Positions 1-6,171 of a stretch of DNA of 8,565 bases are shown here, piece after piece. Below the pieces are notes generated by a model. It saw only the letters and a list, made by a program, of their open reading frames with translations, was not told where the DNA came from and made no database searches. A program made the position numbers and the translations under genes. This DNA comes from Gammaproteobacteria bacterium (lineage in GTDB: Bacteria; Pseudomonadota; Gammaproteobacteria; Steroidobacterales; Steroidobacteraceae): the NCBI GenBank assembly GCA_020846815.1, contig JADLDF010000247.1, positions 1-8,565 of the forward strand, written 5' to 3'. Every line of letters begins with the position of its first letter. The stretch's first letter is position 1.

Positions 1-1
1 C

Positions 2-493
2 TGCATCCGGCTGTTCCCGGAAGACGTCGAGTCGATCTACGAGATGGTGCAGGTCGGCGAGAAGGTCACGGTGGTCAACCAGCCGTTCGTCTTCGGCTGG
101 CACGAGGAGCAGCTCTCCCTGCAGGCCTACGACGTGCTCGAGGACGATCCGCGCGACTGGCAGAAGGCGCAGAAGAAGCTGCTCTCGCGTTCGCTGGCGC
201 AGCGCATCCAGGCGCAGCTCAAGTCGCGCGCCGAGGCGATCAACTGGGAAGCGGTCTCCCGGCTCGCGCACGATCCGCGCGGCATCCCCGTCTCGATCTC
301 CGCGGCCGATGCGTCGGTCGAGCAGGTGCTCGCGGCGGCCCCACGGGTGCAGAACCGCGTGCCCGCCGGGGCCACCTGGGACGGCCGGTCGAACCTGCCC
401 ATGGACGAGCAGAGCTTCCAGCAGCTGCTCTCCGACAGTGATCCCGAGGCGCCGGCGAGCTCGCCGGCGCGCGGCGCTCCGCCGCGTACCTGA
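2..493 (+). CDS. L,D-transpeptidase (YkuD family), C-terminal part
   Basis: The 5' end is missing; the visible frame begins at the window edge with the residues CIRLFPED. YkuD-fold L,D-transpeptidases carry the motif SHGC(I/V)R(L/M)xPED, so the first visible residue is very probably the catalytic Cys and the Arg two residues later is the conserved one. The family acts in the periplasm, making 3-3 cross-links in peptidoglycan or attaching proteins to it through an acyl-enzyme on this Cys. After the catalytic strand comes VVNQPFVFGW, typical of the end of the domain. About 115 further residues follow: a helical, charged stretch, then a Pro/Ala/Ser-rich disordered tail. Long C-terminal extensions of this kind are common in gammaproteobacterial members. 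The stop is TGA at 491-493. The downstream M1 peptidase begins one codon later in the same frame. The fold is inferred from one motif plus its flanks, since the rest of the domain lies outside the window. Confidence 0.85.
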   Translation, partial: CIRLFPEDVESIYEMVQVGEKVTVVNQPFVFGWHEEQLSLQAYDVLEDDPRDWQKAQKKLLSRSLAQRIQAQLKSRAEAINWEAVSRLAHDPRGIPVSISAADASVEQVLAAAPRVQNRVPAGATWDGRSNLPMDEQSFQQLLSDSDPEAPASSPARGAPPRT

Positions 494-496
494 ACC

Positions 497-2467
497 GTGG
501 TGGGAACTGCGCTGTTGGCGCCGTTCGCCGCCGCGGCTCTTCTTTGGGCCGGCGCCGCCGGCGTTCACGCTGCCGGGGCAGAACCTGCGACCGCGCTCAT
601 ACCCGTGCCTGCCATAGCCGAGACGTCCGGCGAGTCCCGCAGCCCCATGTCGACGATGAGCACAGATCCGCACTCCCTCGCGAACCTCGACGCATTCCGC
701 GTACGCCACCTCGACCTGTCGCTCGACGTCGATTTCGCGGCGCGGCGGCTGTCGGGCACCGTCGACCTGCGTGTGGAGCGGCTCGACGCCGCGGCCACGG
801 AGCTCGTGCTCGACAGCCACGACCTCGTGATCCGGCAGGTCTGGGCGATGGACGACTCCGGGCGTGCGCAGCGTGAGCTGCCGTTCGCGAAGGGCGCGAG
901 CGTGCCGTCGCTCGGCGAACCGCTGCGCATCGCGCTGCCGGCCGGATCGCGCGGCGAGACCTTCACGGTCCGCATCTCGTACCAGACCTCGCCCGACGCC
1001 GGCGGCCTGCAGTGGCTCGAGCCGGCGCAGACCGCCGGCCGCACGCATCCCTTCCTGTTCTCGCAGTCGCAGTCGATCTATGCGCGCAGCTGGATTCCGC
1101 TGCAGGACTCGCCGTCGGTACGTGCCACCTTCACGGCCCGCGTGCACGTGCCCGCTGGCTTGCGCGCGGTCATGGGCGCGAGCAATGCGCTCGCGACGCC
1201 GGCCGACGGCTGGTATCGCTTCGAAATGCCGCAGCCGATCCCGTCCTACCTCATGGCGATCGCGGCCGGCCGCATCGACTATCGCGAGATCGGTCCGCGC
1301 ACCACGGTGTTCGCCGAGCCGGGCGTGGTCGAGGAGGCCGCGCGCGAGTTCGCGGACACCGAGAGCATGATCCAGGCCTGCGAGCGGCTCTACGGGCCAT
1401 ACCGCTGGGGCCGCTACGACCTGCTGATCCTGCCGCCGTCGTTCCCCTATGGCGGCATGGAGAACCCGCGGCTCTCCTTCATCACGCCGACGCTGCTCGC
1501 CGGCGACCGCAGCCTGGTTTCGACGATTGCGCATGAGCTCGCGCACTCCTGGTCGGGCAACCTGGTCACGAATGCCACCTGGCGCGACTTCTGGCTCAAC
1601 GAAGGCTTCACGACCTTCCTGGAGCGCCGCATCGTCGGCGCGCTCTATGGCGCGGATCGCGAGTCCATGGAACAGGACCTCGGTTTGCAGACGCTGCGGC
1701 GCCAGCTCGCGGGCCTGCCGCCGCGCGACCAGGTGCTGGCGATCGACCTGCGCGGCCGCAGTCCGGAGGACGGCACGACCGAAGTACCCTATGAAAAGGG
1801 CCGGCTGTTCCTCGACTGGGTCGAATCGCGGCTCGGTGCTGCAGCGCTCGATGCGTTGCTGCGTGACTGGTTCGAGTCCCGCGCATTCCAGTCGGCCTCG
1901 ACCGAGGAGTTCCGCGACTTCCTGCTGACGCGCGCCGCGACCGTCGCGCCCAGTGCGCTCGATGCCGCGCAGGTCGACGAATGGCTCTACCAGCCCGGCC
2001 TGCCGGCGACCGCGGTGCTGAAGACCTCGGACGCGTTCACGCGCGTCGATGCGCAGCGCGCCGACTGGCTCGCTGGCCGCATCGGGCTCGACGCCCTGCC
2101 GGCGGCCCGCTGGAGCACCTACGAATGGCTGCATTTCCTCGACGGCATGCCGGCCGACCTGTCGCGCGAGCGCGCCGCCGAGCTCGAGGCGCAGTTCGGG
2201 CTGAACGGCGTGCGCAATGCCGAGATCGCCTTCAGCTGGCTGCGGCTCGCGATCCGCGCCGGTTACGAGCCGGCGCGGCCGCGGCTCGAGGAATATCTGA
2301 CGACCATCGGCCGGCGCAAGTTGATCCGGCCGCTGTACGCCGAGCTCGTGAAGACGCCGGAGGGCCGCGCGTTCGCGCAGCGGGTCTATGCCAAAGCGCG
2401 GCCGGGCTATCACCCGATCGCTGCCGCGTCGCTGGACCCGCTGGTCAGGGGCGAGGCCGCGCCATGA
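497..2467 (+). CDS. M1 family metallopeptidase, leukotriene A4 hydrolase/aminopeptidase type
   Basis: This is a zinc aminopeptidase with the LTA4H-type layout: an N-terminal beta-saddle (about residues 60-255), a thermolysin-like catalytic domain (about 256-500) and a helical C-terminal domain (about 510-650). Visible active-site elements are the substrate-anchoring YGGMEN (318-323), zinc ligands H346, H350 and E369 in HELAHSWSGN...NEG (HExxH-x18-E), catalytic E347, and the proton-donor Tyr Y432 in VPYEKG. The GTG start at 497 gives an Ala/Leu-rich hydrophobic N-terminus ending in an A-x-A-like stretch near residue 26, which suggests periplasmic export, although the n-region has no Lys or Arg. 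An alternative ATG at 647 gives 606 residues with no leader, close to the roughly 610 of cytosolic homologues. Neither start has a clear Shine-Dalgarno. It begins 3 nt after the transpeptidase stop and its own TGA overlaps the next ATG (ATGA at 2464-2467), so it is likely part of an operon. The family call is firm; the start and location are uncertain. Confidence 0.93.
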   Translation: MVGTALLAPFAAAALLWAGAAGVHAAGAEPATALIPVPAIAETSGESRSPMSTMSTDPHSLANLDAFRVRHLDLSLDVDFAARRLSGTVDLRVERLDAAATELVLDSHDLVIRQVWAMDDSGRAQRELPFAKGASVPSLGEPLRIALPAGSRGETFTVRISYQTSPDAGGLQWLEPAQTAGRTHPFLFSQSQSIYARSWIPLQDSPSVRATFTARVHVPAGLRAVMGASNALATPADGWYRFEMPQPIPSYLMAIAAGRIDYREIGPRTTVFAEPGVVEEAAREFADTESMIQACERLYGPYRWGRYDLLILPPSFPYGGMENPRLSFITPTLLAGDRSLVSTIAHELAHSWSGNLVTNATWRDFWLNEGFTTFLERRIVGALYGADRESMEQDLGLQTLRRQLAGLPPRDQVLAIDLRGRSPEDGTTEVPYEKGRLFLDWVESRLGAAALDALLRDWFESRAFQSASTEEFRDFLLTRAATVAPSALDAAQVDEWLYQPGLPATAVLKTSDAFTRVDAQRADWLAGRIGLDALPAARWSTYEWLHFLDGMPADLSRERAAELEAQFGLNGVRNAEIAFSWLRLAIRAGYEPARPRLEEYLTTIGRRKLIRPLYAELVKTPEGRAFAQRVYAKARPGYHPIAAASLDPLVRGEAAP

Positions 2468-2586
2468 GGCCGTGCCAAATGCGCGGGCGCATGTGCGGGC
2501 ACGGGCACGGGCACGGTCGCGTGTGCGGGCGCGTGTACGTTTGCAGGGGCGGGGGCAAGGGCGGGAGCATGCGGTTGCCGTGGTGA
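2464..2586 (+). CDS. Candidate small Cys/His/Gly-rich protein (40 aa), function unknown
   Basis: This 40-codon ORF lies between the M1 peptidase and the rhomboid gene. Its ATG overlaps the peptidase stop (ATGA) and its TGA overlaps a GTG start of the rhomboid (GTGA at 2583-2586), the geometry of translational coupling at both ends. The peptide has four Cys (4, 11, 21, 27), three alternating His in GHGHGHG (12-18), many Arg/Gly and a single Trp at the end, so metal binding can be imagined but not shown. GC at third codon position is 37 of 40 codons in this frame. By my count, 13 of about 40 codons end in A/T in the rhomboid frame and about 16 in the third frame, so this frame looks the most gene-like. 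Against it, the DNA is low-complexity G-rich with a GGGCAC hexamer repeat, the length is short, and I recognise no family. It could simply be an untranslated spacer. Confidence 0.35.
   Translation: MRPCQMRGRMCGHGHGHGRVCGRVYVCRGGGKGGSMRLPW
2497..2514 (+). repeat. Three tandem copies of GGGCAC
   Basis: Three exact GGGCAC hexamers occupy 2497-2502, 2503-2508 and 2509-2514. They encode Gly-His three times in the frame of the candidate 40-aa ORF. Because the unit is six bases, copy-number change by slippage would preserve the frame. Confidence 0.9.
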
Positions 2587-3284
2587 TTCCCGTCCAGGAC
2601 GACAACCCGACCCGTATCCGTCCCTACGTCACCCGCACGCTGATCGCCACCTGCATCGTCGCTTTCCTCTGGCAGTTCTCCGCCGACGGCAACGGCTTCG
2701 AGCGCAGCGTGTTCGCGCTCGGCGTGATTCCCTCGGTGCTGCTCGGACAGTTCACGCTGCCGCCCGAGCTCGACTGGGTGCCGCCGTGGATGACGGTGAT
2801 CACCTCGATGTTCCTGCACGGCGGGCTCGGCCACCTGCTCGGCAACCTGCTGTTCCTCTGGGTGTTCGGCAACAATGTCGAGGATGCGATGGGCCATGGC
2901 CGCTTCCTCGCGTTCTACCTGCTGTGCGGCGTCGCTGCGGTGTTCGCCCAGGTGCTGCCGCATCCGGCCTCGACCGTGCCGATGGTCGGCGCGAGCGGCG
3001 CGATCTCCGGCGTGCTCGGCGCCTACATGCTGCTCTATCCGCGCGCCCGCGTGCTGCTCGCGCTGCCGCCGCCGTTCATCTTCATCACCATCGGCTGGTT
3101 CCGCGCCATCTGGGTGCTCGCAGGCTGGTTCGTGCTGCAGCTGCTCATGGGCTCCGGCTCACGTCCCGCCGAGGGTGAAGCCGGCGGCATCGCCTTCGGC
3201 GCGCACGTCGGCGGCTTCGTCGCGGGGATGATGTTGATTCCTGTCTTCAAGCATTCCCACGTGCCTTTGCTGCGACGGGAGTGA
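2583..3284 (+). CDS. Rhomboid family intramembrane serine protease
   Basis: This is a six-helix-type rhomboid protease of 233 residues that cleaves transmembrane segments within the inner membrane. Visible family features are the N-terminal MIPVQDDNPTR, usual for this bacterial subfamily, HGGLGHLLGN (79-88, with H84 and N88 as oxyanion-side residues), catalytic S138 in GASGAISG and catalytic H208 in FGAHVGGF. Hydrophobic helices occur around the first membrane span (about 15-30), 70-95, 105-122, 135-150, 160-190 and 205-222. The frame stays open back to an ATG at 2388, but those extra 65 residues overlap the peptidase gene and are an Arg/Ala-rich artefact. GTG at 2583 gives the family N-terminus M-I-P and overlaps the small ORF's stop; GTG at 2580 is an alternative. 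A weak GGGAG lies at 2563-2567. The subfamily substrate is unknown. Its position after a probably exported M1 peptidase suggests joint envelope protein turnover, which is an inference. Confidence 0.92.
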   Translation: MIPVQDDNPTRIRPYVTRTLIATCIVAFLWQFSADGNGFERSVFALGVIPSVLLGQFTLPPELDWVPPWMTVITSMFLHGGLGHLLGNLLFLWVFGNNVEDAMGHGRFLAFYLLCGVAAVFAQVLPHPASTVPMVGASGAISGVLGAYMLLYPRARVLLALPPPFIFITIGWFRAIWVLAGWFVLQLLMGSGSRPAEGEAGGIAFGAHVGGFVAGMMLIPVFKHSHVPLLRRE

Positions 3285-3321
3285 GGGGTCTCCTGCGCGT
3301 TCGCGCCGTCGGGTTTGAAGC

Positions 3322-5019
3322 ATGGTAGATTCCGCGCCACGTCAGCCTGGGCCCAACGTGGTAGAAGCGCTTCCGATCGATCTGCTCCCCGAGTCACTGG
3401 TGCCCGCAGGTTCGCAGGGCGCCATCGAGCGAGCGCCGATCGGGGTCACGGCTTTCGTCGGCCGCACGCTCAAGGGTCCGATCGACGAGCCGCAGGTCGT
3501 CGAGAGTTTTGCCGATTACCAGCGCCTGTTCGGCGGCCTCTGGCAGCCTTCGACGCTCTCCTACGCGATCGAGCAGTATTTCGAGAACGGCGGTCGGCGC
3601 GCGATCGTCGTGCGCGTGGTCAATGGCGGACGTCCGCCGACGATCACGCTGCCGGCGGGGGACGGAAGTGGCAGTGGCGCCGGTGGCACGCTGCATCTCG
3701 TCGGCCTGGCGCCCGGCACGCGCGAGCACCTGCGCGCCTCGGTCGACTACGACGGCATTCCGGACGGCGAGTTCGATCGCTTCAACCTCGTGCTGCAGCG
3801 GGTCGGTGGACCGGGCCCGGGCTCGGGGCTGGTCGAGGAGCAGGAGATCCATCGTCGCGTGTCGGTGCGGCCGGATGCGGGTCGCTGCGTCGTCGACGTG
3901 CTCGCGCATTCGCGGCTGATGCGCGTCGCCGGGCCGCTGCCGGCGACGCGCCCGGATCGGCCGCCGCCGGCGACACCGGGCGGGCTGGTCGGTTATCGCG
4001 TGGCCAACAACGACGGCGACGACGGCCTGCCGCTCACCGACTACGACGTCATCGGCTCGGCGCAGGCCGGCACGGGCCTGTTCGCGCTCACGCGTGCGCC
4101 GGCGTTCGGGCTGCTGTGCATCCCGCCGCTCGGCCGTGAGCAGGACATCGGCGCCAGCACGCTGCTGGTTGCCGCGCGGTTCTGCCGCGAGCGCCAGGCG
4201 ATGCTGGTGGTCGATCCACCGCAGGGCTGGGCGACACCGGCCGCGGCGCTCGCGGGCATGCGCGACTGGCCGTTCCGGGCCGACAACGCCGTCATGTACT
4301 TCCCGCGCCTGGTCGCGCCGGATCGCCTGCGCGGTCGCGACGCGGCCTTCGCCGCCTGCGGCGCCGTCGCCGGCATGCTCGCGCGTACGGACGAGGCGGC
4401 ACCGCCTTGGGCTCCGATCGAGCGCGACGGCGTGATGCTGCGCTCGCGTTTCCGTCCCGCCTGCGTGGTCGACGACGTCGCGCGTGCGCGACTGCTGCAG
4501 GCAGGCGTCAACACGCTGAGTGCGATCCGCGTCGCCCACCGCGAGCCGGGCAGCGCGCGCACGCTCGCGACCGGCAACGCCGTCGCCAGCGACTGGCGCT
4601 ACCTGCCGGCGCGGCGCCTCGCGCTCTGCATCGCGCAGTCGGTGGTTGCGGGCACGCGCTGGATGCTGCTCGCGCACAACGGCGAGCGCACCTGGCAGCA
4701 CGCGCGCGCGCAGGTCGAGGCTTTCCTCGAGTCCTTCGCACGCGAAGCGGCGTTCCCGGGAGCCGAGGGCCAGCAGGAATACTTCGTGGTCTGCGACGCA
4801 CGGCTCAATGACGCCGCGGCGCTCGCCGCGGGGCGGATCGTGCTGCTCTACGGCTATGCGGCGGCGCGGCCCGGCGAATACCACGCCTTCCTGGTCACGC
4901 ATCGCACCTCCGGCAGCCAGGTGCGCAGCGTCTCGGTCAACCGGCTCGCCACTTCGGAGCGCCGGGTCGAGGAGGAGATCGAGACCGCGTTGCTGCGCGG
5001 CCTCGGCGCAGCGGACTGA
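3322..5019 (+). CDS. Orphan contractile-tail sheath protein (phage/eCIS tail sheath family)
   Basis: This 565-aa protein has the sheath architecture. PGPNVVEALP (9-18) matches the usual PGVYVEEVP opening. Next is APIGVTAFVG (38-47), KGPID, the FADYQRLFGG box (63-72) and SYAIEQYFENGG...VVRVV (80-100), the standard N-terminal block. The middle (about 125-290) carries FNLVLQRV, then EIHRRVSV followed by DVLAHSRLMRV, as in sheaths that pack an extra beta domain, and a Gly-rich linker at about 112-120. The C-terminal polymerisation domain starts near W425 (WRYLPARRL), with LAHNGERTW (451-458, N453) and EYFVVCDARLND. Sheaths polymerise around an inner tube and contract to drive it through a membrane. 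The start ATG at 3322 is preferred because it keeps the PGxxVEE box; GTG at 3358 or 3400 would lose it. It lies 37 bp after the rhomboid gene and base composition looks like its neighbours. No tube, baseplate, LysM, spike, ATPase or lysis gene is present here, so the role is unknown. Confidence 0.85.
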   Translation: MVDSAPRQPGPNVVEALPIDLLPESLVPAGSQGAIERAPIGVTAFVGRTLKGPIDEPQVVESFADYQRLFGGLWQPSTLSYAIEQYFENGGRRAIVVRVVNGGRPPTITLPAGDGSGSGAGGTLHLVGLAPGTREHLRASVDYDGIPDGEFDRFNLVLQRVGGPGPGSGLVEEQEIHRRVSVRPDAGRCVVDVLAHSRLMRVAGPLPATRPDRPPPATPGGLVGYRVANNDGDDGLPLTDYDVIGSAQAGTGLFALTRAPAFGLLCIPPLGREQDIGASTLLVAARFCRERQAMLVVDPPQGWATPAAALAGMRDWPFRADNAVMYFPRLVAPDRLRGRDAAFAACGAVAGMLARTDEAAPPWAPIERDGVMLRSRFRPACVVDDVARARLLQAGVNTLSAIRVAHREPGSARTLATGNAVASDWRYLPARRLALCIAQSVVAGTRWMLLAHNGERTWQHARAQVEAFLESFAREAAFPGAEGQQEYFVVCDARLNDAAALAAGRIVLLYGYAAARPGEYHAFLVTHRTSGSQVRSVSVNRLATSERRVEEEIETALLRGLGAAD

Positions 5020-5042
5020 TCCGCGGGCCGCTCGCGCGGATC
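5018..5042. terminator. Stem-loop at the end of the sheath gene, possible weak terminator
   Basis: GATCCGCG (5018-5025) and CGCGGATC (5035-5042) form a perfect 8-bp stem with a 9-nt loop, beginning inside the sheath stop codon. The following bases (GTTGCGTG) are not a proper U-tract, so intrinsic termination would be weak. An mRNA 3'-end stabilising hairpin is equally possible. Confidence 0.35.
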
Positions 5043-5055
5043 GTTGCGTGCCACG

Positions 5056-5080
5056 CCGCACCGCACCGCACCGCGCCGCG
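5056..5080. repeat. Pentanucleotide tandem repeat (CCGCA x3, CCGCG x2)
   Basis: Three CCGCA units (5056-5070) are followed directly by two CCGCG variants (5071-5080) in the gap between the sheath and hotdog genes. This is a simple-sequence repeat with no coding context that I can support. Confidence 0.85.
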
Positions 5081-5162
5081 CGCTGCCAGTCGGTACGGTT
5101 GCTGCCGTCGCGCCTGCCGGGTGGCCGCTGATGCGTCGTCGTCCGAGCATCGCCGCCCGCCG

Positions 5163-5192
5163 CAGCTGCCACGCCCGCAGCCGTGGCAACTG
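5163..5192. terminator. Hairpin between convergent genes, candidate bidirectional terminator
   Basis: The arms CAGCTGCCACG (5163-5173) and CGTGGCAACTG (5182-5192) pair over 11 bp with one mismatch and an 8-nt loop. The hairpin sits roughly 50 bp beyond the hotdog gene stop (minus strand) and 145 bp beyond the sheath stop (plus strand), where transcripts from both would converge. Neither side has a U-run, so Rho-independent function is uncertain. Apart from this hairpin, the stem-loop and the repeat, I see nothing in the rest of the 5020-5244 gap. Confidence 0.4.
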
Positions 5193-5244
5193 GCATCCGC
5201 GCAGCCGCGTCTGCTCGAACCGCGGGCGAATCCGCGAAGAGCGG

Positions 5245-5856
5245 TCAGGCGGCGTCGCGCTTCTTCGCCTCGGGCTTGCCGGCATCCGCCGTGCCGCGCG
5301 CGCGGCTGCGCACCTGGCGCGCGCCCGCGGCGTTGCGCGGCGAGACGTACATCGTGATGACCGCACGCACCACTTCCTCGCCGCGCGCGTCGACCACGGT
5401 CACGGGCACGCCGACGTTGCCGGCATCGCGCCACTCGTTCTTGTCGAGGCGCGCAGTCGCGGTCACGTCGCCGTCGGCCTTGCGCAGGTACTCGATGGTC
5501 ATGCCGCGCGGGATCCAGCGCATCGATGCCGGGATCGTCACCTCGGTCACCATGCCGGCGACGAGCTCGCAGAGATTGCCGATCGCCAGCGCGTGCACCG
5601 TGCCGAGATGGTTCTCGACGGCGCGGCGCTTCGGAATCGTGACGCGGCAGATCGCCGGCGCGAGCTCGACGAAGCGCGGCGCGATCGTGGCGAAGTAAGG
5701 TGCGCGGCGGCAGACCGCGCGTGCGAACAGCCAGCGGCCGATGCGGCTGCCCGAGCGCTTCTGCCATCGTTGCAGCACGGGCGAGACCGCGGTCGCGCTC
5801 GTCGTGGTGAGCCAGTCGATCTGCGCCGCCGGAACGGCGCCGGGGTCATCGGCCAT
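5245..5856 (-). CDS. DUF4442 / hotdog-fold thioesterase-like protein
   Basis: This 203-aa protein has a single hotdog domain at about residues 25-172. The core helix region NHLGTVHALAIGNLCELVAG (82-101) with N82, H83, G85, H88, N94 and E97 fits the DUF4442/PaaI-like pattern in which the central helix residues line an acyl-thioester site. Beta-strand segments follow (MTIEYLRKADGDVTATA, then VPVTVVDARGEEVVRAVITMYVSP), and there is a basic Ala/Gly/Lys-rich disordered tail of about 30 residues. Hydrolysis or binding of acyl-CoA is inferred from the fold; the substrate is unknown. The frame is open up to 6051, but I start at the ATG at 5856. A sigma-70-like promoter lies at 5894-5922, and residues encoded upstream of 5856 overlap it and show no domain. 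No strong Shine-Dalgarno precedes the start. The gene stands alone and points towards the sheath gene. Confidence 0.85.
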   Translation of the reverse strand: MADDPGAVPAAQIDWLTTTSATAVSPVLQRWQKRSGSRIGRWLFARAVCRRAPYFATIAPRFVELAPAICRVTIPKRRAVENHLGTVHALAIGNLCELVAGMVTEVTIPASMRWIPRGMTIEYLRKADGDVTATARLDKNEWRDAGNVGVPVTVVDARGEEVVRAVITMYVSPRNAAGARQVRSRARGTADAGKPEAKKRDAA

Positions 5857-5893
5857 GGGGCGATACGAGGTGGAGGGTGCTGAGGGCGGTGGA

Positions 5894-5922
5894 ACTCTAG
5901 TGCAGAGTCCGATGACGTTCAA
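5894..5922 (-). promoter_or_regulatory. Sigma-70-like promoter of the hotdog gene
   Basis: On the minus strand, TTGAAC (-35, 5917-5922) and TAGAGT (-10, 5894-5899) are separated by exactly 17 bp; each hexamer matches the consensus at four of six positions. A start near 5887 would give a leader of about 30 nt before the ATG at 5856. This supports the short start for that gene. Confidence 0.55.
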
Positions 5923-6115
5923 CGAGTCCGCCGCACAATCCTGCGTAGTTGTCATGTCCGCATCCACCGCTGCCCGGTGTGAGGACTTCGAGGACGTCGC
6001 CCGGAGCGACGTGGAACGCCGCGCAAGCCGCCAGCGTCTCGACCCGGCCATCGGCGCGGATGATGCGGGTCATGCCGGGCTCACCGTCGCCGCCGCGGTC
6101 GATCCAGAATTCCCA
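5897..6115 (-). pseudogene. Possible C-terminal remnant of a hydantoinase B / 5-oxoprolinase gene
   Basis: On the minus strand an open frame reads GEPG, then IIRADGRVETL, then FHVAPGDVLEVLTPGSGGCG (lowest base about 5957) before running out to TAG at 5897-5899. The C-terminus of the HyuB / 5-oxoprolinase family is characteristically GEPG...RADG..ERL...V.PGD.L...TPGGGGYG. The match covers about 45 residues in register, with the terminal GGGGYG changed to GSGGCG. The remaining 500 or so residues of the family are absent: upstream of about 6115 the frame loses resemblance and then runs into the opposite-strand cupin gene at 6172. The promoter of the hotdog gene overlaps its last codons. I read it as a gene relic left after deletion or rearrangement. 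A small functional peptide starting at the ATG at 6073 (57-58 residues) cannot be excluded. Otherwise the 5857-6171 gap holds only the promoter. Confidence 0.45.
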
Positions 6116-6171
6116 GGCTGCCGACACAGACGCTATCGTAGGCAAATCCACCGCGCGAAGGGCCGCTCCCG

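Noticed and set aside
2388..2582. N-terminal extension of the rhomboid gene to the ATG at 2388
   Set aside because: It overlaps the M1 peptidase by 80 bp and encodes alternating Arg/Ala from repeats. The family N-terminus begins at M-I-P (2583).
3324..3331. TGGTAGATT as an extended -10 promoter of the sheath gene
   Set aside because: It lies inside the start region, and using it would force a start after the PGPNVVEALP box that sheath proteins keep. There is no -35 either.
3322..5019. Prophage or mobile island around the sheath gene
   Set aside because: No integrase, att-like repeats, capsid, terminase or other tail genes are visible, and neighbours and base composition look chromosomal.
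3394..5196. A 600-codon open frame on the minus strand across the sheath gene
   Set aside because: It is Arg/Ala-rich with no recognisable domain and lies opposite a protein with clear family motifs. Long antisense frames are expected at this GC content.
5857..6051. 65-residue N-terminal extension of the hotdog gene
   Set aside because: It would contain the promoter hexamers and overlap the better-supported remnant frame; no hotdog element lies in it.
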